A stretch of DNA of 62,663 nt from Magnetospirillum fulvum MGU-K5. GTDB lineage: Bacteria > Pseudomonadota > Alphaproteobacteria > Rhodospirillales > Magnetospirillaceae. The notes below the pieces were generated by a model. It ran no database searches. It had not been told where the DNA came from and worked only from the letters and a program-made list of their open reading frames with translations. Position numbers and translations under genes: made by a program. Positions 36,613 through 47,066 of this stretch are shown one piece after another (the first letter of the stretch is position 1; each line of letters opens with the position of its first letter). The stretch spans positions 1-62,663 of the forward strand of contig NZ_AQPH01000014.1 of assembly GCF_000442515.1 (NCBI RefSeq). Direction: 5' to 3'.

Positions 36613-36771
36613 ATGACCGAAGAGACCGAGACCCAATCCGCCCCGCCGACCAAGCGCGTGTCCAGCGCTGTGGCGATGAATCGCTTCATCTGGGGGATGC
36701 TGAAGCCGTTCCTGCTGGTGGCGGGCGGTGCCGTGGCCCTGTTGTATCTGTTGCGGCAGTCTGGACTCTGA
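36613..36771 (+). CDS. Small single-pass membrane protein, 52 residues
   Basis: ATG 36613 opens a 52-residue frame. Residues 1-20 are polar (MTEETETQSAPPTKRVSSAV); residues 30-47 form one hydrophobic helix (KPFLLVAGGAVALLYLLR). GGGA sits seven bases upstream. Codon use (C/G third positions) matches the neighbours, which favours a real gene. No family recognised. It is divergent from pgm and followed by the large kinase gene. Confidence 0.55.
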   Translation: MTEETETQSAPPTKRVSSAVAMNRFIWGMLKPFLLVAGGAVALLYLLRQSGL

Positions 36772-36828
36772 TCGTCCTATCTTAGGGCCTATCCCTGATA
36801 AGCCTCAAGGTTGTTCCGGTCGCAAATC

Positions 36829-36848
36829 ATGACTATAGTATAAGTCAT
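36829..36848. promoter_or_regulatory. Inverted repeat upstream of the large hybrid kinase
   Basis: ATGACT (36829-36834) and AGTCAT (36843-36848) flank an AT-rich ATAGTATA. The AT-rich centre resembles a -10 element, so this may be a repressor site over a promoter. It is 55-75 bp before the kinase start. Confidence 0.35.
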
Positions 36849-36903
36849 ATCCACGCTGTCGCCCGGTGCGGGCGACGGCGGTTGGGAACCTTGATGGTGG
36901 GGA

Positions 36904-39900
36904 GTGAAGACCGGGATGCCCGCGCCTTCCCGCGACCGGTTCATCGCCATTGCGACCCTGGCCTATGGGGTTTTGGGGTTCGCCTGGATTTTATCCTCCG
37001 ATTCCCTGTTGTTCTGGCTGGCTCCCGATGACCAAATCGGTTGGGTCGAGTTGGTCAAGGGCGGCGGTTTCATTCTTCTGACCGCTTTTGCCCTGTTTGT
37101 TCTGCTCCAACGTGTTCCCGATCGAGTGCCGGCGGATCTTCCCTTGCCCGGCCCGTCGGCTCCGTTTTCACTTGGCCGAAGCGGAACCTTGCCCAAATGG
37201 GCGGCTTATTCTTTTGCAATTCTGTCCTGCCTTGTCACGATCGCCCTTCGTGCCGCGATCGCAGCTTCGTTTCCGAGCAGTTCTCTTTTGATTCTGTTCG
37301 TGCCCCCGATTGTCCTGTCCGCCCTATTGGGTGGATTGGGGCCGGGGGTGGTGGCGACAATGCTGTCGGCGTTGGCGGTCGATCTCCTGGCGATTTCACC
37401 CGTCGGCAGTCTGGCGATCACTCATTCCTTCGATCAATTTCAGTGGCTGGTGCTGATTGCCTCTGGGCTTCTGGTCAGTATTCTGAGTGAAGCGCTGCAC
37501 CGTCTGCGTTTACAGGCCGAGATAAACCGCCAGATTCAGGCAGTGACCCTGAACAGCATTGGCGATGCGGTGATTTCGACCAACACGGCGGGATTGGTGA
37601 CGTTTATCAATCCGGCGGCCGAGGCCTTAACCGGGTGGCGGCGGGATGAGGCGGTGGGCCGCCATGTCTCCGAGGTTTTTCGCGTTATTTCCGAGGATGA
37701 GCGCCTCACCGTCGTCGATCCGGTCGCTCAGGTGATCGCGACCGGCGAGGTTGTGGGCCTAGCCAACCATACGTTGCTGTTGGCACGAGACGGTCGCGAG
37801 ATTCCTATTCATGACCGGGCCGCTCCGATCCGCGCCCAGGACGGACGGTTGCTGGGCGTCGTGATGGTATTCGAAGACAATGCCGACCGCCGTGCCGCCG
37901 AACGTGCTCTGGCCGCGGAGCGCCGTCTGTTGCGCACTCTGATCGATGGTCTGCCCGATCTGGTGTGGCTCAAGGACACCGAGGGTCGTTTCATCATCTG
38001 CAACCCGATGTTCGAACAGTTTGTCGGCTATCCGGAAGCCGAAATTGTCGGCCGCACCGATTACGATCTGGTGCCACGCGACATGGCTGATCTGTTCCGC
38101 AGCAACGACCGGCGAGCCATGAAGCTGGGCCATCCCGTCGTCAACGAGGAATGGATCAACTTTGCTGATGATGGTCACCGTGTCTTGCTGGAAACGATCA
38201 AGAACCCGGTGCGCGACGCCAATGGAACCATCACCGGGGTTCTGGGGATCGGTCGGGATATCTCGGCCCGCTGGCAGGCGGAAAGCGCGTTGCGTCGCAG
38301 CAGCGAAAAGCTGGCCCGGCTTGCTTCGACCGTCCCCGGCATGCTGTACGATTATTGCGAGGATGCCGAGGGTGTCCCCCGTTTGCTCTATGCCAGCGAT
38401 TATTGCCGGGAGATTTTCGAGGTCGAGCCCGAAGCCGCCGTCGCTGATATCGGCGTGCTTCGCATGATGATGGATCCGGAGGACGGGGTACGGATGCGGG
38501 TTGGCCAGAAGGCCGCCGCGGAAGCTGGCGAATTGTATGCCTGCGAGGTGCAAATCACCACGCCCTCAGGACGGCGCAAATGGGTCCAGTTTATTTCCCG
38601 TCCGGCTCACTCCGATCTGGAAGAGGTGTTTCACCTGCGCAGTGGCCTCGCCCTGGATGTGACCGAGCGCAAGATTGCCGAGGCTTCGCTCCGGGAAAAA
38701 GATGCGCTGCTGCACGAGATGAGCAGTATCGCCAAAATCGGGGCCTGGAGCCTTGATGTTGAAAACCATCGGGTCGCCCTGACCGATGAAGTCGTTCGTA
38801 TCCATGATCTGGAACCGGGCGTAGCGGCTTCGGTCGAACAGGGATTGAGCATGTTCCAGGGCGAACAGCGCACCATGCTTGAAACCGCACTGAACGACGC
38901 GATCGCGTTGGGTCGTCCCTACGACCTCGAACTTGAAATGCAGACGTCTAAAGGGAGTCTCAAATGGGTTCGTACGATTGGCTCTCCCGTCCTTGCCGAT
39001 GGAAAAGTGGTTACGATCCGAGGGACCCTCCAGGACATCAGTGACCGTAAACAAGCCGAACAGGCGCGGTTGCAGGCCGAGGAACGCTTCCGCCGTATGG
39101 CTGAAACGGTTGGCGAGGTGTTTTGGTTGGCGACGCCCGATTTCTCGCGGTTCGATTATCTTAGCCCCGCCTTCGAGCCGATTTGGGGGATGCGCTGCCA
39201 GGACTTGTACGATAACGGTCTGGCATGGATGACCCCCATCCATCCCGATGATTGCCAGATGGTTCGGACGGCCTTCGATGCGGTGCGGGAGGGGGTTCCC
39301 TGTGACATTGAATTTCGCATTCAACGCGGTGACGGCACCTTGTGTTGGGTCAATTCCCGTGCCTATCCGTTGCGCCGCCCCGATGGGACGGTCGAGATGG
39401 TCTCGGGCGTCGTCACCGATATTACCGAGCGTAAGCAGGCGGCGTTACGGCTGGGCGCTGCCGAGGCGAAGCTCAGGCTGTTCATTGAAAATGCTCCGGC
39501 CGCACTGGCGATGCTCGACCGCCAGATGTGTTATATGTTCGTCAGTCGTCGCTGGCTAACCGATTATCGGTTGAATAGGACTGATGTGATCGGTAAATGT
39601 CATTACGATATTTTTCCGGATATCCCCGAGCGCTGGCGTGACATTCACCGGCGTTGCCTTGCGGGGGCGACCGAAAAATCTGACGAAGACCCCTATGTCC
39701 GCGATGATGGCAGCACGGAATGGCTGCATTGGGAGATTCGGCCATGGATGGAGGATGACGGCCAGATCGGTGGAATCCTGATCATGTCCGAGAACGTCAC
39801 CGAACGGGTGTTGTCACGGGAACAAGTGCGCAAACTCTCGCTGGCGGTTGAGCAGAGTCCGAACGGGATTCAGATCACCAACGCGGTTGGTGGGATGATC

Positions 39901-42513
39901 GAGTATGTCAACGAAGCCTTCCTCAACATGACCGGCTATGCTCGCGACGAACTGATCGGCCACAATCCCAACATCGTTTCCTCGGGTCTGACCCCTGCGA
40001 CCACCTATGCCGATTTGTGGCGCACCCTGTCCGACGGCCAGCCGTGGCAGGGCGAATTCATCAACCGCCGCAAGAACGGTGAAATCTTCATTGAATTCGC
40101 CCGTATCTCGCCAGTCCGCAACGAAGACGGCGCGGTGTCTCACTATCTGGCGATCAAGGACGACATCACCGAACGGAAAAGAATCGGGCAGGAACTTGAT
40201 CTTTATCGTCACCATCTTGAAGACGTGGTGACGATGCGGACTGCCGAATTGCGTGCAGCGGAAAGCAAGCTGCGGCTGATTCTGGAATCAAGCGCCGATG
40301 GATTATATGGGATGGATGTCGATGGCAGCCTGACCTTCATCAATTCTGCCGCCTGCCAAATGCTGGGATACGCCCCGTCGGAATTGTTGGGGCGAGGCTC
40401 GCACGCCACCTTCCACCATAGCTATGCCGACGGCAGCGTGTATCCCGATCACCTCTGCCCGGCCTTCTCGACGGTGCATGACGGTGTAGTTCGCCGCACC
40501 ACTGACGAGGTGTTCTGGCGCGCCGACGGCTCCGCATTCCCGGTCGCCTATGCCGTTCATCCGATGATGCAGGACGAAACGATCGTTGGCGTGGTGGTCA
40601 GCTTTTCCGATATCACGGCACGGATAGAAGCCGATCAGGCCCGCGAAGCTGCCCTGGCCGAAGCCCAGCGTCTTGCCCGCTTGCGCCGCGATTTCCTGGC
40701 CAATATGAGCCATGAAATCCGCACTCCGCTGAATGCCGTGCTGGGGCTGGCCCAGATCGGCCGGGTCGAGCGGCAACTCGACCGCGCCCAGGGTCTGTTC
40801 TCACGCATTCTGGATTCGGGGCAGGCGTTGCTGGAAGTCGTCGACGATGTCCTCGATTTCTCGAAGATCGAAGCAGGCAAGGTTCAGGCCGAGAAAGCGC
40901 CGCTGATCCTGGGGGCGATGGTCGATCGCGCCGTCGCCTTGGTCTCGCACCGCGCCTACGAAAAAGGCCTGCGGTTCCGGGTCGAGGAGGCCCCCGGGCT
41001 TCCGGTGTCGATCCTGGGCGACTCACTGCGCCAGACCCAGGTCCTTGGCAATCTGCTGTCGAATGCGGTGAAGTTCACCCCGACGGGCGGTACCGTGGTG
41101 GTGTCGGTCGACAGCGTCGGCGGCAAATTGCTGCTGCGGGTCTCCGATACCGGCATCGGGATGACGGTCGAGCAGATCGGGCGGCTGTTCCAGCCATTCG
41201 AACAGGCCGACGGTTCGACCACCCGCCATTACGGCGGCAGCGGGCTTGGCCTGTCGATCTGCCGCCATCTGGTTAATCTGATGGATGGCGAGATTTCGGT
41301 CGAAAGTACCTTGGGTACGGGGAGTCTGTTCACCGTTCGCTTGCCGCTGGAGGCGGTGGCTGAAGAGAGTCCGGCCCCGACCGCAATAGCCTCGGTGGCT
41401 CTGGTCGGTCTGGCTGACGATGATGCCGAGGCGCTGAGGATCGCTTTGCAGGCGCGGGGGTGCATAGTCTCCGTGGCGGCCGATCTCAGCGATCTGTTGC
41501 CGGAGGGCGATATCCTGGTGCTGGGCCATGCTTTCGCCGCCGAGACCGCCAATCATCTGATTTTGCGTAAGCTGGCCCAATTGGGGCGGCGGCTCCTGGT
41601 CGCGGCCGATCCCGACAATGGACGGGTGCCGCCAGGGTTGTCCGATCTGGCCGGTGGGCTGGATTGGCCGTTGCGGGCGCGTCACGTTCTCGCCGTTGAG
41701 CCGGTTTCGCTCAGTCCCTCGTCTTCGATGGAACGGCCCCTGAACGGCTATACCATCCTTGCCGCTGAGGATAACGAGGTCAATCGTCTGGTTCTCGACG
41801 AGATGCTGACCCTGGCGGGAGCGGTTCTGACCCTGGCGGTTAATGGGCGTGAAGCCCTGGAGATTGTCGAACAAAAAGGCGAGGGGGCTTTCGACCTGGT
41901 GCTGACTGACATTCAGATGCCGGAAATGGATGGATACGAATTGGCTCAACGTCTGTCGGTTCTGGCCCCCGGCCTGCCGGTGATCGGGGTCACGGCCCAC
42001 GCGATGCCCGAGGAAGAGGGCCGGTGCCTTGCGGCGGGGATGGTCGCCCATGTCACCAAGCCGATCCACATGGACAAACTGGTCGCGGTCATTCGCCGTC
42101 AGGCCCGTCAGCCCAGTCCGGCCGTCCCGCTCAGTTCGGTCGAAGTGATGTCCGGCATCGATTGGGATGCGCTGGCCCGTCAATATCCGGGCCGGGAAAG
42201 CTTTGTGGCCCGACTGACCGCCGCCGTGACCCATTCTCATGCCGAGACGGCAGACGCGCTGCGTCGAGCCGCCCAGACCGGGCAATTGGCCGAGATTTCC
42301 CAGATCGCCCATGCGGTCAAAGGGACCGCTGGCAATGTGTTTGCCGAATCGCTGCGGGTCCGGGCGATGGAAACAGAACGAGCGGCTTTGGCCGATGGAG
42401 CCGATGCCGATCCGGTTGCGCTGGCCGAGCCTCTGGCCCAGGCAGTCGAAGCGTTGTTGGCTGAGATCGAGGCCCATGATCGGGCTCACTCCGATCTGTC
42501 GGTGCCGCAATGA
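36904..42513 (+). CDS. Eight-PAS hybrid sensor histidine kinase with receiver and Hpt
   Basis: 1869 residues from GTG 36904 (ATG 36916 is an alternative). Order: two membrane helices at about 8-68; a four-helix membrane domain at about 95-195 (DUF4118-like); eight PAS domains between about 210 and 1245; phospho-acceptor H1270 in [15 protein letters not shown]; ATPase domain ([18 protein letters not shown]); a degenerate receiver at about 1495-1575 without a clear aspartate; a full receiver with D1669 in [14 protein letters not shown]; and an Hpt domain with H1803 in [13 protein letters not shown] phosphorelay integrating many signals. It overlaps the next gene by ATGA, so that protein is its likely partner. 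Confidence 0.9.
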   Translation: MKTGMPAPSRDRFIAIATLAYGVLGFAWILSSDSLLFWLAPDDQIGWVELVKGGGFILLTAFALFVLLQRVPDRVPADLPLPGPSAPFSLGRSGTLPKWAAYSFAILSCLVTIALRAAIAASFPSSSLLILFVPPIVLSALLGGLGPGVVATMLSALAVDLLAISPVGSLAITHSFDQFQWLVLIASGLLVSILSEALHRLRLQAEINRQIQAVTLNSIGDAVISTNTAGLVTFINPAAEALTGWRRDEAVGRHVSEVFRVISEDERLTVVDPVAQVIATGEVVGLANHTLLLARDGREIPIHDRAAPIRAQDGRLLGVVMVFEDNADRRAAERALAAERRLLRTLIDGLPDLVWLKDTEGRFIICNPMFEQFVGYPEAEIVGRTDYDLVPRDMADLFRSNDRRAMKLGHPVVNEEWINFADDGHRVLLETIKNPVRDANGTITGVLGIGRDISARWQAESALRRSSEKLARLASTVPGMLYDYCEDAEGVPRLLYASDYCREIFEVEPEAAVADIGVLRMMMDPEDGVRMRVGQKAAAEAGELYACEVQITTPSGRRKWVQFISRPAHSDLEEVFHLRSGLALDVTERKIAEASLREKDALLHEMSSIAKIGAWSLDVENHRVALTDEVVRIHDLEPGVAASVEQGLSMFQGEQRTMLETALNDAIALGRPYDLELEMQTSKGSLKWVRTIGSPVLADGKVVTIRGTLQDISDRKQAEQARLQAEERFRRMAETVGEVFWLATPDFSRFDYLSPAFEPIWGMRCQDLYDNGLAWMTPIHPDDCQMVRTAFDAVREGVPCDIEFRIQRGDGTLCWVNSRAYPLRRPDGTVEMVSGVVTDITERKQAALRLGAAEAKLRLFIENAPAALAMLDRQMCYMFVSRRWLTDYRLNRTDVIGKCHYDIFPDIPERWRDIHRRCLAGATEKSDEDPYVRDDGSTEWLHWEIRPWMEDDGQIGGILIMSENVTERVLSREQVRKLSLAVEQSPNGIQITNAVGGMIEYVNEAFLNMTGYARDELIGHNPNIVSSGLTPATTYADLWRTLSDGQPWQGEFINRRKNGEIFIEFARISPVRNEDGAVSHYLAIKDDITERKRIGQELDLYRHHLEDVVTMRTAELRAAESKLRLILESSADGLYGMDVDGSLTFINSAACQMLGYAPSELLGRGSHATFHHSYADGSVYPDHLCPAFSTVHDGVVRRTTDEVFWRADGSAFPVAYAVHPMMQDETIVGVVVSFSDITARIEADQAREAALAEAQRLARLRRDFLANMSHEIRTPLNAVLGLAQIGRVERQLDRAQGLFSRILDSGQALLEVVDDVLDFSKIEAGKVQAEKAPLILGAMVDRAVALVSHRAYEKGLRFRVEEAPGLPVSILGDSLRQTQVLGNLLSNAVKFTPTGGTVVVSVDSVGGKLLLRVSDTGIGMTVEQIGRLFQPFEQADGSTTRHYGGSGLGLSICRHLVNLMDGEISVESTLGTGSLFTVRLPLEAVAEESPAPTAIASVALVGLADDDAEALRIALQARGCIVSVAADLSDLLPEGDILVLGHAFAAETANHLILRKLAQLGRRLLVAADPDNGRVPPGLSDLAGGLDWPLRARHVLAVEPVSLSPSSSMERPLNGYTILAAEDNEVNRLVLDEMLTLAGAVLTLAVNGREALEIVEQKGEGAFDLVLTDIQMPEMDGYELAQRLSVLAPGLPVIGVTAHAMPEEEGRCLAAGMVAHVTKPIHMDKLVAVIRRQARQPSPAVPLSSVEVMSGIDWDALARQYPGRESFVARLTAAVTHSHAETADALRRAAQTGQLAEISQIAHAVKGTAGNVFAESLRVRAMETERAALADGADADPVALAEPLAQAVEALLAEIEAHDRAHSDLSVPQ

Positions 42514-43673
42514 GAGCCCGGCCGCGCATTCTGGTCGTTGACGACCAACTCGATAATTGTCTGGTTCTTGAGGACCTGTTGTCGGCGTCGTATGAGGTCG
42601 AGATCGCTTCGGACGGTCTGGCCGCTCTGGCGGCGGTGGAGCGTGAGACGCTTCCCGATCTGGTCCTGCTCGACGTGGTGATGCCCGGTCTGGACGGGTT
42701 CGAAGTGTGCCGCCGGTTGCGTGAGTGCCCGACCACACGCGATCTTCCCCTGATCTTCCTGAGTGGTCTTGAATCCGCCCGTGACGAGGAGCACGGCCTC
42801 TCGCTCGGTGCCGACGATTTCATTCATAAACCGTTCGTTGCTCCGCTGGTCCTGGCGCGGGTCCGCAACGTCATCGGCCGACGGGAATCGGCGATCCGCG
42901 AGCGTCAGATCGCCGTGATCCAAGCCCGTCTGGCCGAGCAGGAGTCCAACGCCGCCGCGATGCAGGCGGTGATCGACCGGCTGACGGTGATGAACACCGA
43001 ACTCGAACGCTATGCCTTTGTCGCGGCTCATGATTTACGTGAACCGCTGCGCTCGGTCACCAGTTTTGCCCAATTGCTTGAACGCCACCTTGGCGATGGC
43101 CTCGACCAGACCGGGCGGGATTATCTGCGGTTCGTCGTCGATGGTGCCCGCCGCATGCACGATCTGATCGGCGGGCTGCTGGCCTATTCCTATATCTCGT
43201 CGAATGTCGGGCCGCCTGCCTGGGTGTCGTCAGACGCGGCTTGCCGGGCGGCGATCGAGAATCTTGACCTGATCATCCGCGAAAGCCGGGCCGAGATCGT
43301 CATTGTTGATTTGCCGATTGTCCGTGCCGATGAATTGCCATTGCTACAATTGTTCCAGAACCTGATCAGCAATGCGGTCAAGTTCCGCTCTGCCGACCGT
43401 CTCTTGCGAGTCGAGATTTCTGCTCGCCGGCGCGAGGGTGAGTGGGAATTTTCCATAGCCGACAATGGAATCGGGTTCGATCCGGCCGAGCAGGACGTGT
43501 TTGAACTGTTCCGTCGTCTCAGTCCACATAACGGCCCGGGGGGAAGCGGCGTCGGACTGGCGATCTGCAAGCGGATCGTTCAGACTCTGGGCGGTCGGAT
43601 TTCGGTCAAGTCGCGTCCCGGCCAAGGCAGTGTGTTCTCCTTCACCCTGCCATCGCCGGAACTGCCCGACTAA
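42510..43673 (+). CDS. Response regulator-histidine kinase fusion
   Basis: 387 residues. N-terminal receiver with acidic DD at 11-12, D55 in [13 protein letters not shown] and K108 in IHKPF; a coiled linker at about 125-165; phospho-acceptor H174 in [25 protein letters not shown]; and an ATPase domain ([36 protein letters not shown]). Its ATG overlaps the stop of the giant kinase, so the Hpt of that protein probably phosphorylates D55 and thereby controls this kinase. Its own downstream regulator is unknown. No DNA-binding domain. Confidence 0.9.
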   Translation: MRARPRILVVDDQLDNCLVLEDLLSASYEVEIASDGLAALAAVERETLPDLVLLDVVMPGLDGFEVCRRLRECPTTRDLPLIFLSGLESARDEEHGLSLGADDFIHKPFVAPLVLARVRNVIGRRESAIRERQIAVIQARLAEQESNAAAMQAVIDRLTVMNTELERYAFVAAHDLREPLRSVTSFAQLLERHLGDGLDQTGRDYLRFVVDGARRMHDLIGGLLAYSYISSNVGPPAWVSSDAACRAAIENLDLIIRESRAEIVIVDLPIVRADELPLLQLFQNLISNAVKFRSADRLLRVEISARRREGEWEFSIADNGIGFDPAEQDVFELFRRLSPHNGPGGSGVGLAICKRIVQTLGGRISVKSRPGQGSVFSFTLPSPELPD

Positions 43674-43708
43674 GGTCGGATCATGGCGATCCTCGTCTGG
43701 TTGGGCGA

Positions 43709-44182
43709 TTATTTCGAACGAGCAACGAGATGGTCGAGCAGCCCGGCGGCACCAGCCTCGATCAGGTCAAGCACCTGTTCAAACCCCTCCGATCCGCCGT
43801 AATACGGGTCGGGGACGTCGTGAACCCCGAGCGTCGGAGCGAACGACAGAAACAGTCGCACCCGGTCCAAACTGTCCGGCGGACAGCGCCGTCGCAGCAG
43901 ATCAAGATGGCCGCGATCCATCGCCAGGATCAGGTCAAAACGGTCGAAATCCTCGGCGGCAACGACTCGGGCCCGTAGCGGTGTTAAATCGATCCCCCGC
44001 CGCGCCGCCGCCGCAATCGAGCGGGTATCGGGCGGATCACCGACATGATAGGCGTGCGTGCCTGCCGAATCGGTCAGGATCGCCTCCGACAGATTTCGGG
44101 CGTCGACCATGGCCCGGAAAACCCCTTCGGCGGTCGGGGAGCGGCAGATATTCCCTGTACAGACGAACAGAACCTTGACCAT
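43709..44182 (-). CDS. Low-molecular-weight protein tyrosine phosphatase
   Basis: 157 residues from ATG 44182. P-loop CTGNICRSP gives catalytic C8 and R14; the general-acid aspartate lies in VHDVPDPYYGG. It dephosphorylates phosphotyrosine proteins, often bacterial tyrosine kinases of exopolysaccharide systems, or small molecules; arsenate reductases are related but this has the phosphatase DPYY loop. It converges on the receiver-kinase gene and is divergent from the sirtuin gene. No kinase partner is nearby. Confidence 0.93.
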   Translation of the reverse strand: MVKVLFVCTGNICRSPTAEGVFRAMVDARNLSEAILTDSAGTHAYHVGDPPDTRSIAAAARRGIDLTPLRARVVAAEDFDRFDLILAMDRGHLDLLRRRCPPDSLDRVRLFLSFAPTLGVHDVPDPYYGGSEGFEQVLDLIEAGAAGLLDHLVARSK

Positions 44183-44240
44183 TGCTGCGTTCCGGTTTTC
44201 GATCACAGCCCACATTATAGCGAAGAGAACGGACACCGCC

Positions 44241-44984
44241 ATGCATCAGGTCTCCTCGCCCGGCAGCATTGTCGTGCTGACCGGAGCCGGTATTTCGAAA
44301 GAATCCGGTCTTGATACCTTTCGCGACCATGACGGTCTGTGGGCGCGGGTCCGGATTGAGGATGTTGCCACCCCGGAAGGATATCGCCGCAATCCGCAGC
44401 GGGTTCAGGCGTTCTATAACGCCCGGCGGCGCGAATTGTCCCAAGGCAGCGTCGAGCCCAATCCGGCCCATCTGGCCTTGGCGCGGCTGGAGCGGGAATG
44501 GCCGGGCGAGGTGTTGGTGGTGACGCAGAACATCGACGATCTGCACGAACGCGCCGGAACCTCGCGGCTGATCCACATGCATGGCGAATTACTGAAGGTG
44601 CGGTGTGAACGCTGTGCCCGTCCGCTCCCTTGGGCCGCCGATATCGATGAATCCAGCCTGTGCCCCGAGTGTGAGCGAACTGGAACATTGCGGCCCCACG
44701 TCGTCTGGTTCGGCGAGGTGCCGCTGGAGATGGACCGCATCCTGGCGGCGCTGGAAAAGTGCTCTTTGTTCGTCTCGATCGGGACGTCCGGCCATGTCTA
44801 TCCGGCTGCCGGGTTCGTCACGGCGGTGCGTGAGGCCGGTCGAGCCCGGACGGTCGAACTCAATCTGGAGCCGTCTCACGGTGCCAGTCTGTTTCACGAG
44901 GTTCGCACCGGACCGGCCTCGGAATTGGTTCCCGCTTTTGTCGAGGAGACGCTCTCCTCCGCAGCTCAAAACGCCAATCTATGA
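44241..44984 (+). CDS. cobB: NAD-dependent protein deacylase, sirtuin (CobB-like)
   Basis: 247 residues from ATG 44241. NAD site GAGISKESGLDTFRD, TQNIDDLHERAG, catalytic H114 in IHMHGEL, and a zinc site C122/C125/C141/C144. Y59 and R62 (FYNARR) match the pair that lets SIRT5-type enzymes and E. coli CobB remove succinyl as well as acetyl groups. It regenerates unmodified lysines, for instance on acetyl-CoA synthetase. A PatZ-type acetyltransferase that would make such marks lies 4 kb away. A hairpin follows the gene. Confidence 0.94.
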   Translation: MHQVSSPGSIVVLTGAGISKESGLDTFRDHDGLWARVRIEDVATPEGYRRNPQRVQAFYNARRRELSQGSVEPNPAHLALARLEREWPGEVLVVTQNIDDLHERAGTSRLIHMHGELLKVRCERCARPLPWAADIDESSLCPECERTGTLRPHVVWFGEVPLEMDRILAALEKCSLFVSIGTSGHVYPAAGFVTAVREAGRARTVELNLEPSHGASLFHEVRTGPASELVPAFVEETLSSAAQNANL

Positions 44985-45062
44985 TGTGGAATGGCGGAGG
45001 TCATGGCCCGGGGTTTCGCCTCGAAATTGTTTTGAGACTAGGACGGGCGTCGGTCGTGGGTG

Positions 45063-45091
45063 GCAAAATTCCCTCAAAAAGGGAATTTTGC
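45063..45091. terminator. Hairpin between sirtuin and kup genes
   Basis: GCAAAATTCCC (45063-45073) and GGGAATTTTGC (45081-45091) pair perfectly over 11 bp with loop TCAAAAA. It ends the sirtuin transcript or forms a leader structure for kup, 69 bp further on. The lower arm is itself U-rich in RNA (AAUUUUG). Confidence 0.6.
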
Positions 45092-45159
45092 TTACGATGC
45101 TTGACTCCTGACTCAATCCGGGTAGGCATGTGCCGATCAATTCTGCGGGGGACCCCGAC

Positions 45160-47049
45160 ATGACAGCCACCCAGGCCGAGGGGACGTCCCGGAATGTGCC
45201 TGCTCTGATGCTTGCCGCGATCGGCGTGGTGTTCGGCGATATCGGCACCAGCCCGCTTTATGCGATGAAGGAAATCTTCTCGGGCCCGCACGCCCTGACG
45301 ATGGACCGTGCCAATGTTCTTGGCATTCTGTCGCTGGTGTTCTGGTCGATTACCATGATCGTCTCGTTCAAGTATGTGATCGTGATCATGCGGGCCGACA
45401 ATCGGGGCGAGGGCGGCTCTCTGGCGCTGCTGGCTTTGGTCAGTCATGCCGCCGAAGGGAACAAGCGTCTCGCCCTGCTGGTCAGTGCGCTGGGAATCTT
45501 CGCCGCGGCCCTGTTCTATGGCGATAGCATGATCACCCCGGCGATTTCGGTTCTGTCGGCGGTCGAGGGATTGGGCGTGGCCGCCCCCAGTTTGGAACGC
45601 TGGGTGGTGCCGCTGACTTTGACCGTGCTGGCGGCGCTGTTTCTGATTCAGCGGCAGGGGACCACCGTCGTCGGGCGGCTGTTCGGTCCGGTGATGCTGG
45701 GATGGTTTGCTGTCCTGGCCATTCTCGGTATCCGCAATATCGTTCATGCCCCGTGGGTTCTTGCCGCGCTTAGTCCTCATCACGCCCTGATGTTTCTGGT
45801 GCGCGAGGATTGGCACGCCTTTCTGGCGCTGGGATCGGTGGTTCTGGCGGTGACCGGGGCCGAGGCGCTTTACACCGACATGGGCCATTTCGGCCGCCTG
45901 CCGATCCGGCTGGCGTGGTATCTGCTGGTGCTGCCCGCGCTGGTGCTGAACTATTTCGGTCAGGGTGCATTGTTGCTGACCGACCCCTCGGCGCTGGCCA
46001 ACCCGTTCTTCCGCCTTGCCCCTGCCTGGGCAACGATGCCGATGGTTCTTTTGGCGACGGCGGCGACGGTGATCGCCAGCCAAGCGGTGATTTCCGGTGC
46101 GTTTTCAGTGACCCGGCAGGCGATTCAGCTGGGCTATCTGCCGCGGATGGAAATCATCCATACCTCGCGGGAAGAGATCGGCCAGATCTACCTTCCCTTC
46201 ATCAACTGGATGCTGATGATTTCGGTGTTCGCGTTGGTTTTAGGCTTCCAGACCTCCAGTAACCTTGCCGCCGCCTATGGCGTTGCGGTGACGGGAACGA
46301 TGGTGATCGATTCGCTGCTGATCGGCTCGGTGATGTTGCTGATCTGGAAGTGGACCCCGCGCAAGGCCGGGATTTTCGTCGGATGCTTCCTGGTGGTCGA
46401 TCTTGCCTTCTTCCTCGCCAACGCGACCAAGATTCCCTATGGCGGGTGGTTCCCCCTGGCGGTCGGCCTGATGGTGTTCACGATGTTGACCACCTGGAAA
46501 CGCGGCCGCCGTCAGTTGATGGAACGGTTGAAAGCCCATTCCTTTCCGGTGGTTGATTTCCTGGCCAGCCTGTCTGACCGGGTGCCGCGTGTGCCGGGAA
46601 CAGCGGTCTTTCTGACCGGTACGTCCGAGGGCGTGCCAATCGCCCTGCTGCATAATCTGAAGCACAATCGGATCATGCATGAACGGGTCGTGCTGCTGAC
46701 CGTTCTGGTCGAAGAAACGCCATTCATTCCCGAGGACCGCAGACTGGAAAACCGGTTGATCGCTCCCAATGTGCATCGCCTGTATCTGCGCTATGGTTTC
46801 ATGGAGAGCCCCAACATTCCCAAGGCGCTGGCTCAGGCCCGCAGCGACCAGCTCGGCTTTTTCTATGAGCCGATGTCGGTGTCCTATTTCGTTTCGCGCG
46901 AGACGGTGATTCCGCTCAAGCGTCCCGGCTTTTCCGGCTGGCGCGAGCAATTGTTCGCCACCTTGTCCCGCACCTCCACCAGTGCCGCCGACTTCTTTCA
47001 TCTGCCCAGCGATCGGGTGGTTGAACTCGGTAGCCAGGTGGAAATCTGA
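45160..47049 (+). CDS. kup: Kup family potassium uptake protein
   Basis: 629 residues from ATG 45160 with GGGGGA upstream; GTG 45130 is an alternative. About 12 membrane segments and the family signatures AIGVVFGDIGTSPLYAMKEIF, RADNRGEGGSLALLAL, ALFYGDSMITPAISVLSAVEGL, ALYTDMGHFGRLPIRLAW, and the cytosolic C-terminal domain (GTAVFLTGTSEGVPIALLHNLKHN). Kup imports K+ with H+, mainly at low pH or low K+. It is followed after 17 bp by a second kup copy. Confidence 0.95.
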   Translation: MTATQAEGTSRNVPALMLAAIGVVFGDIGTSPLYAMKEIFSGPHALTMDRANVLGILSLVFWSITMIVSFKYVIVIMRADNRGEGGSLALLALVSHAAEGNKRLALLVSALGIFAAALFYGDSMITPAISVLSAVEGLGVAAPSLERWVVPLTLTVLAALFLIQRQGTTVVGRLFGPVMLGWFAVLAILGIRNIVHAPWVLAALSPHHALMFLVREDWHAFLALGSVVLAVTGAEALYTDMGHFGRLPIRLAWYLLVLPALVLNYFGQGALLLTDPSALANPFFRLAPAWATMPMVLLATAATVIASQAVISGAFSVTRQAIQLGYLPRMEIIHTSREEIGQIYLPFINWMLMISVFALVLGFQTSSNLAAAYGVAVTGTMVIDSLLIGSVMLLIWKWTPRKAGIFVGCFLVVDLAFFLANATKIPYGGWFPLAVGLMVFTMLTTWKRGRRQLMERLKAHSFPVVDFLASLSDRVPRVPGTAVFLTGTSEGVPIALLHNLKHNRIMHERVVLLTVLVEETPFIPEDRRLENRLIAPNVHRLYLRYGFMESPNIPKALAQARSDQLGFFYEPMSVSYFVSRETVIPLKRPGFSGWREQLFATLSRTSTSAADFFHLPSDRVVELGSQVEI

Positions 47050-47066
47050 CCGGCGGGGGATCAAAA

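Noticed and set aside
41023-42738. 571-residue reverse-strand frame in the hybrid kinase region
   Set aside because: Shadow of the receiver and Hpt part of the kinase; no motifs, and Gln/Arg/His-rich.
45063-45091. Hairpin upstream of kup read as a cyclic-di-AMP (ydaO) riboswitch
   Set aside because: It is a simple single stem, without the multi-helix ydaO layout, and that riboswitch is typical of Gram-positives.
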